DNA from: Rubrivivax sp.
GTDB lineage: Bacteria > Pseudomonadota > Gammaproteobacteria > Burkholderiales > Burkholderiaceae_C
Reading direction: 5' to 3'
DNA length: 52,443 nt
Assembly: GCA_026785885.1 (NCBI GenBank)
Contig: JAJAZC010000034.1
Span: 1-52,443, forward strand
Numbering within the stretch: the stretch's first letter is position 1; each line of letters starts with the position of its first letter. Of the stretch, positions 23,115-31,945 are shown piece after piece. The position numbers and the translations under genes are program-made. The notes beneath the pieces are model-generated. The model ran no database searches. It worked only from the letters and a program-made list of their open reading frames with translations, and had not been told where the DNA came from.

Positions 23115-23780
23115 ATGCCTATTGAAGCCGACGATCCCGGATTCCTGTCTCGCTGGTCGCAGCGCAAGACGCTGCAGCGCAAAGGCGTGGCGCTTATTGA
23201 GCCCGTGGCACCAGCCGCGGTCGAACCCGCCGCGGTTGATCTGGTATCGGTTCAGCCGGCAGCTTTGACGACTCAGCCCGCTGCTGACCTTGCACCACCC
23301 GACCTTGCACCGGCCGACGCGGCGCCCGGGCCGCCCGCCGCCCCGGCCCAGCCCGCGCCCTCGCTGGCCGACGTGGCCTTGCTCACGCGTGAATCGGACT
23401 ACACCCGTTTCTTGAGCCCAGGCGTACAGCCCGAAGTGAAGAACGCGGCGCTGGCCAAGCTTTTCACCGACCCGCACTTCAATGTCATGGACCGCCTGGA
23501 CGTCTACATTGACGACTACGGCAAGCCCGACCCGCTGCCTGCCGGCATGTTGCGCCAGATGCTGCAGGCGCATGTGCTGGGCCTCTTCGACGCCGAAGAA
23601 GTCGACCCGAAGCTGGCGCCCCCTGCCCCCACCCCAGCGACGGCCAACGCAGCCGCGCTGCCGCTGCACCCAGAACCGGCCCCCGATGAAGACACTGATC
23701 TGCAACTGCAACCAAACGATGGCGCTGGACGCCCCGGCCTTGAGGCAGGCGCTGGCGAAGACGCCGGGCAGCCACACTGA
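23115..23780 (+). CDS. DUF3306 family protein, full-length copy
   Basis: 221 residues. It begins DDPGFLSRWSQRK, the family N-terminus, followed by a Pro/Ala linker (~residues 35-90), then the core ESDYTRFLSPGVQPEVKNAALAKLFTDPHFNVMDRLDVYIDDY and an acidic Pro-rich tail. It is the first gene of a plus-strand FDH accessory operon (DUF3306, [4Fe-4S] protein, TorD-type chaperone, mobA). Its last 95 bp overlap the next gene in another frame. Confidence 0.85.
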   Translation: MPIEADDPGFLSRWSQRKTLQRKGVALIEPVAPAAVEPAAVDLVSVQPAALTTQPAADLAPPDLAPADAAPGPPAAPAQPAPSLADVALLTRESDYTRFLSPGVQPEVKNAALAKLFTDPHFNVMDRLDVYIDDYGKPDPLPAGMLRQMLQAHVLGLFDAEEVDPKLAPPAPTPATANAAALPLHPEPAPDEDTDLQLQPNDGAGRPGLEAGAGEDAGQPH

Positions 23781-25959
23781 TGGGCTGGACACCGTCCACA
23801 CGCTGCTGTGCCGACGCGAGGCGCCGGCTTTCCAACGCGCGGCCACCGCCACCAGCAACAGCGGCGACGAATTGCTCGTGGCCTGCACGCAGGAAAGCCG
23901 CCTGTTCCTGGAGCTCAACGAGCAGACCGCAGGCGCGGCCAGCATCGCAGAGCGGCCGATCCGCTTCGTCAACATCCGCGAAAGCGCCGGTTGGTCGCGC
24001 GATAAAGACAGCGCAACGCCCAAGATGGCGGCGCTGCTGGCCATGGCTCAACTGCCGCCACCCGACCCGGTACCCACCGCCAGCTACCGCTCAGCCGGCC
24101 GCTGCCTGGTGGTGGGCCCAGCCGATGCCGCCGAGCGCGCCGCAGCGCTGCTGCAGGACCGGCTCGATGTCAGCGTGCTGGTCACTGCACCGGGCAGCGC
24201 CATGGCCCAGGTGCACGCCCGCGCTACGCACACCGGTGAGTTGACAAGCCTCGTCGGCTGGCTGGGCCAGTTCAAGGCCGAGTGGAGCAACCGCAACCCG
24301 ATCGACCTCGACCTTTGCACACGCTGCAATGCCTGCGTAGACGCATGTCCGGAAGGCGCCATCGGCCTGGACTACCAGATCAACCTGGACGCCTGCCGCA
24401 ACCACCGCGACTGCGTACGCGTGTGCGATGCAGCCGGCGCCATCGACTTTCAGCGCGAGCCGCTGGTGCAGCAAGACAGCTTCGACCTGGTGCTGGACTT
24501 GCGCGCAGCCCCCGCCTTTGGCCAGCACCAGCCGCCGCAGGGCTACTTCCATGTGCCACCCGAGTCGCTGCCCCCCAACCAGGCCGTTAGCAGCGCGCTG
24601 ATGGACGCGGTGCTGCAACTGCGTGAACTGGTCGGCGAATTCGAGAAGCCGCGCTTTTTTCGCTACCAGCACAGCCTGTGTGCGCACAGCCGCAACGAGC
24701 TGCAGGGCTGCACCGCGTGCATCGACGTCTGCTCCACCAGCGCCATCCGCAGCGACGCCTCGCGCAAAGGCAAAGGCAAGACCGAGCTCTTCGGCGGTGT
24801 CATCGTCGAGCCGCACCTGTGCGTGGGCTGTGGCGCCTGCGCCACCGTGTGCCCCAGCGGTGCGATGGGCTACGCCTACCCCGGCACGGTGGACCAGGGC
24901 AAACGGATGCGCACGATGTTGACGGCCTACGCCCACGCCGGCGGCCGTGATGCAGCGCTGTTGATCCACAGCGAAGGCGCAGGCCGCGCGCTGATCGAAG
25001 CCTTGGGCCGCGGTGCGCGCGTGGCGCACGGCGTGCAAGCCAAGCAGGCCAAGCAAGCTGGGCAATCGTCGCCGGCCAGGCACGGCCCGCTGCTGGGCCT
25101 GCCGCAGCGCGTGCTGCCGGTGGCCGCGTGGCACACCGCCAGCGTCGGCATCGACCTCTGGTTGGCAGCGATCGCACAAGGGGCCAGCCAGGTCTGGGTG
25201 CTGTTGACGGATGAAGAAGCGCCGCAGTACCGCCAGGTGCTGCAAGAGCAAATGGCAGTGGCGCAAGCCATCCTCAGCGGCCTGGGTTTCGCCGGCACGC
25301 ACCTGCGGTTGATCGACGTGGATGGCCGCGGCACCGACGCGCTGCCGTGGCTGGACGGCGCACTGCGTGCAGCAGCCGCACAAACCGTCGTGCGCCCAGC
25401 CGCGTTTGCCGCCCAGGCCGACAAGCGCGCCACGCTGGACCTGGCGCTGGACCACCTGCTGGCCCAGGCGCCGGCCTTCGACGATGCGGCCGGCGCTGCG
25501 ATCTCACTGCCCGCCGCCGGCGCGCCGTACGGCACGCTGCTGGTGGACACAAGCAAGTGCACGCTGTGCCTGAGTTGCGTCAGCGCTTGCCCCGAAGCTG
25601 CGCTGGCCGACAACCCCGACAAACCGCAACTGCGCTTTATCGAGAAAAACTGCGTGCAATGCGGCCTGTGCGCCACAACCTGCCCGGAGGACGCCATCAC
25701 TCTGCAGCCGCGGCTGTGGCTGGCCGACGGCGGCAAGGCGCGCCGCAACGCGCGTGTGTTGGCCGAGATGGAGCCCTACCGCTGCATCAAGTGCGCCAAG
25801 CCATTCGGCACCCTGCTGGCCATCGAGAAGATGCTGTCCAAGCTGTCCGGCCACGCCGCTTTTCAGGGCGCTGCAGCCGCGCGGCTGAAGATGTGCGGTG
25901 ACTGCCGTGTCGTCGATCTGTACAGCAACCCCGCCGAAGTCCGTATCCAGGATCTTTGA
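23686..25959 (+). CDS. Large multi-[4Fe-4S] protein of FDH accessory clusters
   Basis: 757 residues from ATG 23686 (MKTLICNCNQTM, a recognisable family start). The N-terminal ~200 residues have no clusters visible. Ferredoxin-type Cys groups follow: CTRCNACVDACPEG (~residue 210), CTACIDVCS, CVGCGACATVCPSG, CTLCLSCVSACPEA and CVQCGLCATTCPED. The C-terminus has a CIKC...CGDC pair that could bind zinc or iron. It has no signal peptide and is cytoplasmic. Proteins of this type accompany fdh in Burkholderiales; a role in electron supply or FDH maturation is inferred. The stop is followed directly by the chaperone gene. Confidence 0.85.
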   Translation: MKTLICNCNQTMALDAPALRQALAKTPGSHTDGLDTVHTLLCRREAPAFQRAATATSNSGDELLVACTQESRLFLELNEQTAGAASIAERPIRFVNIRESAGWSRDKDSATPKMAALLAMAQLPPPDPVPTASYRSAGRCLVVGPADAAERAAALLQDRLDVSVLVTAPGSAMAQVHARATHTGELTSLVGWLGQFKAEWSNRNPIDLDLCTRCNACVDACPEGAIGLDYQINLDACRNHRDCVRVCDAAGAIDFQREPLVQQDSFDLVLDLRAAPAFGQHQPPQGYFHVPPESLPPNQAVSSALMDAVLQLRELVGEFEKPRFFRYQHSLCAHSRNELQGCTACIDVCSTSAIRSDASRKGKGKTELFGGVIVEPHLCVGCGACATVCPSGAMGYAYPGTVDQGKRMRTMLTAYAHAGGRDAALLIHSEGAGRALIEALGRGARVAHGVQAKQAKQAGQSSPARHGPLLGLPQRVLPVAAWHTASVGIDLWLAAIAQGASQVWVLLTDEEAPQYRQVLQEQMAVAQAILSGLGFAGTHLRLIDVDGRGTDALPWLDGALRAAAAQTVVRPAAFAAQADKRATLDLALDHLLAQAPAFDDAAGAAISLPAAGAPYGTLLVDTSKCTLCLSCVSACPEAALADNPDKPQLRFIEKNCVQCGLCATTCPEDAITLQPRLWLADGGKARRNARVLAEMEPYRCIKCAKPFGTLLAIEKMLSKLSGHAAFQGAAAARLKMCGDCRVVDLYSNPAEVRIQDL

Positions 25960-26601
25960 ATGAGCATGACCGCGCAATCCATTGACCTGGCCACCGACGG
26001 CCTGCAGGCCGACAGCGAAGAACTCGCGCGTGCCGAGCTCTACGGCCTGTTGTCGCGGCTGTGGCTGGCGCCGCCCGATGCGGCTTTGCTGCAGCAGTTT
26101 GCGCACGCGGTGACGCAGGCGCCCGAACGCGGCGCGCTGCTTGAAGCTCCTTGGCAGGCACTGGTGCATGCACTGCGCCAGACCACGCCCGAGGCTGCGA
26201 CGGCCGAACATCAGGCGCTGTTTCACGGCGTCGGCAAGCCCGAGGTCTTTGCTTACGGCAGCTACTACCTCACCGGCTTTCTCAATGAAAGGCCGCTGGC
26301 TGCGCTACGCACGGACCTGGCCGCTCTGGGCCTTGCACGCGACACCGCGGCGCTGGAAACCGAGGACCACATCGCCTATCTGTTCGAGGTCATGCGCTAC
26401 CTGATTGCGGGTGACGACGTGGGCATCAGCAACCTCGAGCAGCAGCGCCGCTTCTACCGCAGCCACCTGCAGCCTTGGGGACACCAGTTATGCGATGCCG
26501 TGCTCGCGCAGCCGCGCGCCGAAGTCTGGCGCGCCGTGGCCGTGTTCACGGCGGCCTTTCTGGCGATCGAGACGCAAGGCTTCGACTTGCTCGAAACATG
26601 A
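25960..26601 (+). CDS. TorD/DmsD-type molecular chaperone
   Basis: 213 residues, starting at the base after the preceding stop, so coupled. All-helical TorD family signature: ARAELYGLLSRLWLAPP at the N-terminus, EHQALFHGVGKPEVFAYGSYYLTGF in the middle and ETEDHIAYLFEVMRYLI (E-x-x-D-H). These chaperones bind TAT signal peptides of molybdoenzymes until the cofactor is loaded. The partner here is presumably FdhA. Confidence 0.88.
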   Translation: MSMTAQSIDLATDGLQADSEELARAELYGLLSRLWLAPPDAALLQQFAHAVTQAPERGALLEAPWQALVHALRQTTPEAATAEHQALFHGVGKPEVFAYGSYYLTGFLNERPLAALRTDLAALGLARDTAALETEDHIAYLFEVMRYLIAGDDVGISNLEQQRRFYRSHLQPWGHQLCDAVLAQPRAEVWRAVAVFTAAFLAIETQGFDLLET

Positions 26602-26652
26602 CGACGGAAGCACCACGACAAAACATCCCACCCGACACATGACGCAAGACAC

Positions 26653-27270
26653 ATGACGACCGACATGAGCGGCATCGCACCCGGGCAGATTACCGGCCTG
26701 ATCCTCGCCGGCGGCCGCGGCACGCGCATGGGCGGTGTCGACAAGGGCTTGCAGAACCACCACGGCCTGCCGCTGGCGTTGCATGCTCTGCTGCGGCTGC
26801 AGCCCCAGGTGGGCACGGTGCTGATCAACGCCAACCGCAACCTGGCGGCCTATGAATCGATGGGCGCGCCGGTGTGGCCGGATCCGCTGCCAGACCACCC
26901 GGGGCCGCTGGCCGGCTGGCTGGCCGGGCTGGAGCATTGCGAGACGGCGTACCTGCTGACCGTGCCTTGCGACACGCCGGCTTTCCCGCTCGATCTGGCC
27001 CAGCGCCTGAGCGCTGCACTCCATGCTGAAGAGGCCGACATCGCGATGGCCGCAACGCTGCAAGACGGCCAGGTGCAGCCGCAGCCGGTGTTTTGCCTGC
27101 TGCGCACCACGCTGATGGAAAGCCTGGTGCGCTACCTGCAAGATGGCCAGCGCAAGATCGACCGCTGGACTGCGCTGCACCGTTGCACGACGGTGGTCTT
27201 CGACGACACAGCCGCGTTCTTCAACGCCAACACCGCCGACGAACTGCGCACGCTGCAACAGCCCCGCTGA
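26653..27270 (+). CDS. mobA: Molybdenum cofactor guanylyltransferase
   Basis: 205 residues. It transfers GMP to Mo-molybdopterin to give the guanine dinucleotide form used by DMSO-reductase-family enzymes such as FDH. Motifs: [19 protein letters not shown] at the N-terminus, [17 protein letters not shown] and VPCDTPAFP (metal-binding Asp). It is the last gene of the plus-strand accessory operon. The upstream 50 bp contain repeated ACATGACG units, so an earlier in-frame start is unlikely. Confidence 0.93.
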   Translation: MTTDMSGIAPGQITGLILAGGRGTRMGGVDKGLQNHHGLPLALHALLRLQPQVGTVLINANRNLAAYESMGAPVWPDPLPDHPGPLAGWLAGLEHCETAYLLTVPCDTPAFPLDLAQRLSAALHAEEADIAMAATLQDGQVQPQPVFCLLRTTLMESLVRYLQDGQRKIDRWTALHRCTTVVFDDTAAFFNANTADELRTLQQPR

Positions 27271-27329
27271 CAACGCAGACCGGCTGCAGCAGCGCGGCTG
27301 TGAAACGGCCACTCACCGGTGCACTCCAA

Positions 27330-27412
27330 CCGCGGTTCAGCGGTTCAGCGGTTCAGCGGCTCAGCCGATCAGCGGCTCAGCCGATCAGCCGCACCGCCGC
27401 GCCGCGCTTGCC
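27330..27412. repeat. Tandem repeat of CGGTTCAG / CGGCTCAG / CGATCAG units
   Basis: In the convergent mobA/panE spacer the 8-mer CGGTTCAG occurs three times, then alternating CGGCTCAG and CCGATCAG units. There is no coding potential that matches either neighbour. It is another minisatellite at a convergent gene end, like 3438-3545. Confidence 0.65.
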
Positions 27413-27416
27413 GGCA

Positions 27417-28424
27417 CTACACCGGCTGCACCACCAGCCGCCCCTGCTGCGCCGCCAGCCCGCGTGCCAACAGGCTGGTGGCCGCGTAGACGGCCGCAAT
27501 CGTCGGCGTCGGCGTGGCGGTGATCTGGCCGAGCTCGATCACCGCGCCGACCAGGGCTTCGAGCTCCAGCGCGCGGCCGGCTTCGACGTCCTGCAGCATG
27601 CTGGTCTTGTGCGCACCCACCGCTTCGGCGCCGGCGATGCGCTGCTCCAGACTGATCTTGAAGCGCACGCCCAGCGCTTCGGCCACGGCCTGCGCCTCAG
27701 CCATCATCGTCGCGGCCAGTGCGCGCGTAAGCGGGTAGCGGCAGATGTCCTGCAGCGTCGCGTGGGTCAAAGCGCTGATCGGATTGAAGCTCAGGTTGCC
27801 CCACAGCTTGACCCACAGCTCGCTGCGGATGTCGCGCGCAATTAGCGCCTTGAAGCCGGCCTGCATGAAGGCCTGGCTCAGTGCTTCGATGCGCGGCGTG
27901 CGCTCGCCGCTGGGCTCGCCCAGGCTGAAGCGGTTGCCCTCGATCAGCTTGACGACGCCTGGCGCCACCAGCTCGGCGGCCGGGTAGACGACGCTGCCGA
28001 TGATGCGGCGCGGCTCGATGGCTGCAGCGATTGCGCCGTCGGGATCGACAGCGCGCACCGGGCGGCCTTCATGCGCGCCGGGCAGAGCGTGGAAGTACCA
28101 CCACGGCACGCCGTTAATCATCGTGACCACCATCGTGTCGGGGCCGAAAAGCGCCGGCAGCTCGCCCATCACGTCGCGCAGCTGGTGCGCCTTGAGCGTG
28201 ATCAGCACCGCGTCCTGCGGACCGGCCTCGGCCATGTGCTGCACGGCGCGCACGCCTGCCGCGTGCTGCTCGGTGCCGTCGTCCAGCAGCAGCTTGAAGC
28301 CGTTGCTGTTGATCGCCTCCAGGTTGCGCCGGCGCGCAATGAAGATGACCTGCTGGCCAGCCAGCGCCAGCCGCGTGCCCAGATAACCGCCGATGGCACC
28401 GGCACCGACGATGGCGATCTTCAT
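27417..28424 (-). CDS. panE: 2-dehydropantoate 2-reductase family protein
   Basis: 335 residues. The Rossmann motif MKIAIVGAGAIGGYLGTRLA opens the protein; the catalytic Lys lies in the LWVKLWGNLSFNPISAL segment, and LITLKAHQL is also typical. The classical reaction is NADPH reduction of ketopantoate to pantoate. It lies 21 bp downstream of tctA in the same direction. Many such transporter-linked copies may act on other 2-oxo acids, so the gene symbol is by family only. Confidence 0.8.
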   Translation of the reverse strand: MKIAIVGAGAIGGYLGTRLALAGQQVIFIARRRNLEAINSNGFKLLLDDGTEQHAAGVRAVQHMAEAGPQDAVLITLKAHQLRDVMGELPALFGPDTMVVTMINGVPWWYFHALPGAHEGRPVRAVDPDGAIAAAIEPRRIIGSVVYPAAELVAPGVVKLIEGNRFSLGEPSGERTPRIEALSQAFMQAGFKALIARDIRSELWVKLWGNLSFNPISALTHATLQDICRYPLTRALAATMMAEAQAVAEALGVRFKISLEQRIAGAEAVGAHKTSMLQDVEAGRALELEALVGAVIELGQITATPTPTIAAVYAATSLLARGLAAQQGRLVVQPV

Positions 28425-28445
28425 GCCGACCTCATGTGGTCCTGG

Positions 28446-29957
28446 TCAGCCTTCACCGGGCCGCGATTTGCCGCTGAGGCCTGCGCGCACACGCCCCACC
28501 AGCGGCCACACCAGCAACACGATGGCCAGCGCAAAGATGCTGCCCACCAACGGGTTGGACCAGAAGATAGACAGCGAACCTTGCGACAGCAGCATGGATT
28601 GGCGGAAGCTGGCTTCGGCCATGTCGCCCAGCACCAAAGCCAGCACCAGCGGCGCCATCGGGTAGCGCAATTTCTTGAACAGATATCCCAGCACACCGAA
28701 GACCAGCATCGTCGCGACGTCGAACAGGCTGCTGTGCACCGTGTACGCGCCGATGGCGCAGATCACGATGATGACCGGCGCAATCACCGCAAACGGAATG
28801 CGCAGGATCGCGGCCCACCAGGGCACCGTGGTCAGCACGACGATGAGACCGACGATGTTGCCCAGGTACATGCTGGCAATCAGACCCCAGACGAAGTCCT
28901 TCTGCTCGATGAACAACATCGGTCCGGGTTGCAGGCCCCAGATCAAAAGGCCGCCCAACAGCACAGCAGCGGTCGGCGAGCCGGGGATGCCCAACGTCAA
29001 CATCGGCAGCAGTGCCGAAGTGCCCGCTGCGTGGGCTGCGGTTTCCGGTGCGATGACGCCTTGGATGTCGCCCTTGCCGAAGTTTTGCGGGTTGGCCGAC
29101 ATGCGCCGCGCCATGCCGTAGCTCATGAAAGAAGCCGGCGTGGCGCCACCCGGCGTGATGCCCATCCAGCAGCCGATGGCGGTTGAGCGCAGAAAGGTCT
29201 TCCAGTGCTTGGCAATGTCCTTCCAGGTCTGCAGCACGACGCCGAAGCTGATGCGCGCGGACTTGCCCTTGAACGCGAGGCCCTCCTCCATCGTCAACAG
29301 AATTTCGCCGATGCCGAACAGCCCAATCACGGCGATCAGGAAGTCGAAGCCCTTGAGCAGCTCCGGCGATCCGTAGGTCATGCGCAGCGTGCCGGTCACG
29401 CTGTCCATGCCGACGGCAGCGAGTGCAAAGCCCAGCATCATCGCGGCCAGCGTCTTGGCAGCCGGCTCCTTGCTCATGCCGACGAAGCTGCAGAAGGTCA
29501 GCAGCTGCACCGCAAAGAACTCTGCCGGCCCGAACTTCAGTGCAAAGCGCGCCAACAGCGGCGCCAGGAAAGTTATCAACACCACCGCAAACAGTGCGCC
29601 GACGAAGGACGACGTGAAAGCCGCCGTCAGTGCCTGCGCAGCCTTGCCCTGCTGCGCCATCGGATAACCGTCGAACGTGGTGGCCACACTCCACGGCTCA
29701 CCGGGAATGTTGAACAGGATCGACGTGATGGCGCCGCCGAACAGCGCACCCCAGTAGATGCAGCTCAGCATGATGATGGCCGAGGTCGGGTTCATGCTGA
29801 AGGTCAGCGGCAGCAGGATCGCAATGCCGTTGGCACCGCCCAAGCCCGGCAGCACGCCGATCAGCACACCCAACGTGATGCCGATCAACATGAACATCAG
29901 GTTGGGCAGCGTGGCCGCGACGGCAAAGCCGTGTGCGAGGTTGCTGAGCTCGTCCAT
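28446..29957 (-). CDS. tctA: Tripartite tricarboxylate transporter, large membrane subunit
   Basis: 503 residues with about ten to twelve hydrophobic helices. The TctA signatures are GVLIGVLPGLGGANGIAILLPLTF and GITPGGATPASFMSYG, with GIPGSPTAAVLLGGL between. It carries organic acids such as citrate or related carboxylates with TctB and TctC. The order on the minus strand is tctC-tctB-tctA-panE. Confidence 0.93.
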   Translation of the reverse strand: MDELSNLAHGFAVAATLPNLMFMLIGITLGVLIGVLPGLGGANGIAILLPLTFSMNPTSAIIMLSCIYWGALFGGAITSILFNIPGEPWSVATTFDGYPMAQQGKAAQALTAAFTSSFVGALFAVVLITFLAPLLARFALKFGPAEFFAVQLLTFCSFVGMSKEPAAKTLAAMMLGFALAAVGMDSVTGTLRMTYGSPELLKGFDFLIAVIGLFGIGEILLTMEEGLAFKGKSARISFGVVLQTWKDIAKHWKTFLRSTAIGCWMGITPGGATPASFMSYGMARRMSANPQNFGKGDIQGVIAPETAAHAAGTSALLPMLTLGIPGSPTAAVLLGGLLIWGLQPGPMLFIEQKDFVWGLIASMYLGNIVGLIVVLTTVPWWAAILRIPFAVIAPVIIVICAIGAYTVHSSLFDVATMLVFGVLGYLFKKLRYPMAPLVLALVLGDMAEASFRQSMLLSQGSLSIFWSNPLVGSIFALAIVLLVWPLVGRVRAGLSGKSRPGEG

Positions 29958-29959
29958 AC

Positions 29960-30110
29960 GTCAGGCCAGCCCGGCCGCCCAAAGGGCCTGACACGCCCCG
30001 TCGGGGGGCTGAGACCCGCGGCTCCAAGTCCGCCTGCGCGGACCTGGACGGGCCGAAGGCCGCGCGACTCCGGCGCGCGGTAGCGGACGCAGAAAGTGTG
30101 GAAGCCGCAT
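29960..30110. repeat. GC-rich intergenic stretch related to the interspersed repeats
   Basis: The stretch between tctB and tctA holds CGCCCCGTCGGGGGGC-type hairpin sequence and CGGCTCCAAGTCCGCC-like palindromic pieces, similar in style to the repeats at 5278 and 14781. No ORF is supported. It may attenuate tctA or merely be a repeat insertion. Confidence 0.4.
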
Positions 30111-30111
30111 C

Positions 30112-30678
30112 TCAGAGCCCCAGAAGCCTCTCCAGCGGGCCCTTGGCCAACGGCACGAGGAACCAGCGCTCGAAGACCAGGAAAAACAGCAGCGGCACGC
30201 CCAGCGCCACCGGCAACAACACCGGCCAGCGGTAGCGGCCGTGTTTGCGCATGAAGTAGCCGATCAACAGCGCTGACGCGACGTAGATGCCCAGCACGAC
30301 GATGGCGCCGACGTAGATCACGATCGGCACCAGCACCGACACCACCATCGCGACTTGGCTGCGCTCGGCAAACACCGTGTCGTCCCGGCGCCAGCGCAGC
30401 AGCTGGCGAACGAAGATGCTGCCGCTGGCCGCCACCAGGATCAGGCCGATGTAGAACGGAAAGTAGCCCGAGCGCGGGCCGTCTTCGGCCCAGCCGATGC
30501 CCACGCGCAGGCTGTCGGCGACCACCGCAATGCCGATGGCCAGCAGCAGCGCTGAGACGGCCAGCTCGGGCCCGCGGGCACGCCAGGTGGCCGGGTCAGG
30601 GGCAGGGGCAGGGGCCGCGTCAGAGGCAGCGGCTGGCCTGCCGTCGCCGCCCACCTTGCTGCCCCCCCCGCCGCTCAT
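30112..30678 (-). CDS. tctB: Tripartite tricarboxylate transporter, small membrane subunit
   Basis: 188 residues from ATG 30678 (MSGGGGSK), which overlaps the tctC stop by ATGA; the longer track start runs into tctC. A Gly/Ala/Pro-rich N-terminal tail precedes four hydrophobic helices with GYFPFYIGLILVAASG and a final LVFERWFLVPLAKGPLE segment, as in TctB proteins. Confidence 0.9.
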   Translation of the reverse strand: MSGGGGSKVGGDGRPAAASDAAPAPAPDPATWRARGPELAVSALLLAIGIAVVADSLRVGIGWAEDGPRSGYFPFYIGLILVAASGSIFVRQLLRWRRDDTVFAERSQVAMVVSVLVPIVIYVGAIVVLGIYVASALLIGYFMRKHGRYRWPVLLPVALGVPLLFFLVFERWFLVPLAKGPLERLLGL

Positions 30679-31766
30679 TGCGCGATGAAACCGGCGTCGC
30701 GCATCAGGGTGCGGTGCAACTGCTCGTTGCGGCCCAGCCAGTCGAAGAACTCCTTGCCGGACAGCGCCGTGTCGTTGAAAGCGCCCTTGGCCAGAAAGTC
30801 CCTCCACTCGGGCAGCGCGCGCACTTTGGCAAACAGGTCCAGATAGAACTTCACCTGGTCAGGCGCCACACCCGGCGGCATGAAGATGCCGCGCAGCATC
30901 AGGTAGTCAGCCGGCAGCCCGGCCGACGCGCAAGGCGGCACGCTGGCCCAGCTTTGCGTGCCTGTGAGCACGGCCTTGTAGGGCATGGGCTGCTTGTCGA
31001 AGACGCACAACGGGCGCAGCTTGCCGGCGCGCCAGTGCGACTCAGCCTCGATCGGGTTGTTGACCGTGGAGTCGATGTGCTTGCCCACCAACTGCACCGC
31101 CACCTCGCCGCCGCCTTTATACGGGATGTAGGTCAGCTTTTTGCCGGCGGCTTTCTCGATCATCACGGTGATGATCTGGTCTTCTTGTTTGGAGCCGGTG
31201 CCGCCCATCTTCATGCTCTTGTCGGCACCGCCGCGCACCGCGTCGACATACGCCTTGGCGGTCTTGTGCGGCGATTCCTCGTTGACCCACAGCACGAACT
31301 GGTCGAGCGCCAGCATCTGTACCGGCGTCAGATCACGCCAATTAAAAGGCACGCCGGTGGCCAGCGGCGTGGTGAACAGGTTGGACAGCGTGATGACGAT
31401 CTTGTGCGCGTTGCCCTTGTCGCCTTTGACATCGAGAAAGCCCTCGGCTCCCGCACCGCCGGACCGGTTGACAACGATGATCGGCTGCTTCGTCAGGTTG
31501 TTCTTGGCGGCCACGCCCTGGATGAAGCGGGCCATCTGGTCGGCACCGCCGCCGGTGCCGGCCGGCACCACGAACTCGATCGGTTTGGTCGGCTCCCAGG
31601 CATGCGCCATCGGTGGCGCGGCTCCCAAGGCTGCAGCGGCCAGCAGCAACGCTGCTGCAGTGCCGTGGCGCTGGCGCTGGCGCTGGCGCTGCAGCAAAGA
31701 AGCCGCTAGCTGGCCCGAAAAACCCGCGCGAATAGCAGGCGCAATAGTAGGCAAAGTCCAACGCAT
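30675..31766 (-). CDS. tctC: Tripartite tricarboxylate transporter substrate-binding protein (TctC/Bug type)
   Basis: 363 residues from ATG 31766, with AGGAG five bases upstream. A long basic N-terminal stretch containing a QRQRQRQR run precedes the signal peptide, cleaved near MAHA. The mature part starts WEPTKPIEFVVPAGTGGGADQMARFIQ, the Bug-family anion-binding loop, followed by NRSGGAGAEGFLDVKG and TGSKQEDQI. The ligand is likely a carboxylate. The QR run is encoded by a short tandem repeat. Confidence 0.9.
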   Translation of the reverse strand: MRWTLPTIAPAIRAGFSGQLAASLLQRQRQRQRHGTAAALLLAAAALGAAPPMAHAWEPTKPIEFVVPAGTGGGADQMARFIQGVAAKNNLTKQPIIVVNRSGGAGAEGFLDVKGDKGNAHKIVITLSNLFTTPLATGVPFNWRDLTPVQMLALDQFVLWVNEESPHKTAKAYVDAVRGGADKSMKMGGTGSKQEDQIITVMIEKAAGKKLTYIPYKGGGEVAVQLVGKHIDSTVNNPIEAESHWRAGKLRPLCVFDKQPMPYKAVLTGTQSWASVPPCASAGLPADYLMLRGIFMPPGVAPDQVKFYLDLFAKVRALPEWRDFLAKGAFNDTALSGKEFFDWLGRNEQLHRTLMRDAGFIAQ

Positions 31767-31945
31767 GTCATCTCCTGGAACAACGTGAGTCACATGGAAG
31801 GGCCGCATCGTCGGGCCGACGGTGCTGTGCGCACAGCCGCTTTACAGCGATTTACAGCTGGCCGGCAAGCGCTTAACTCTAGGGTGGGGTGCGGCTTGCA
31901 GCCACACGGTGTTTGTGCTGATACACAAGCGACGGCTTGGCGCCG
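31767..31945. other. Intergenic spacer upstream of tctC
   Basis: 179 bp between the acyl-CoA ligase stop and tctC. No gene is supported. The AGGAG of tctC lies inside. I see no clear promoter or terminator. Confidence 0.3.
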
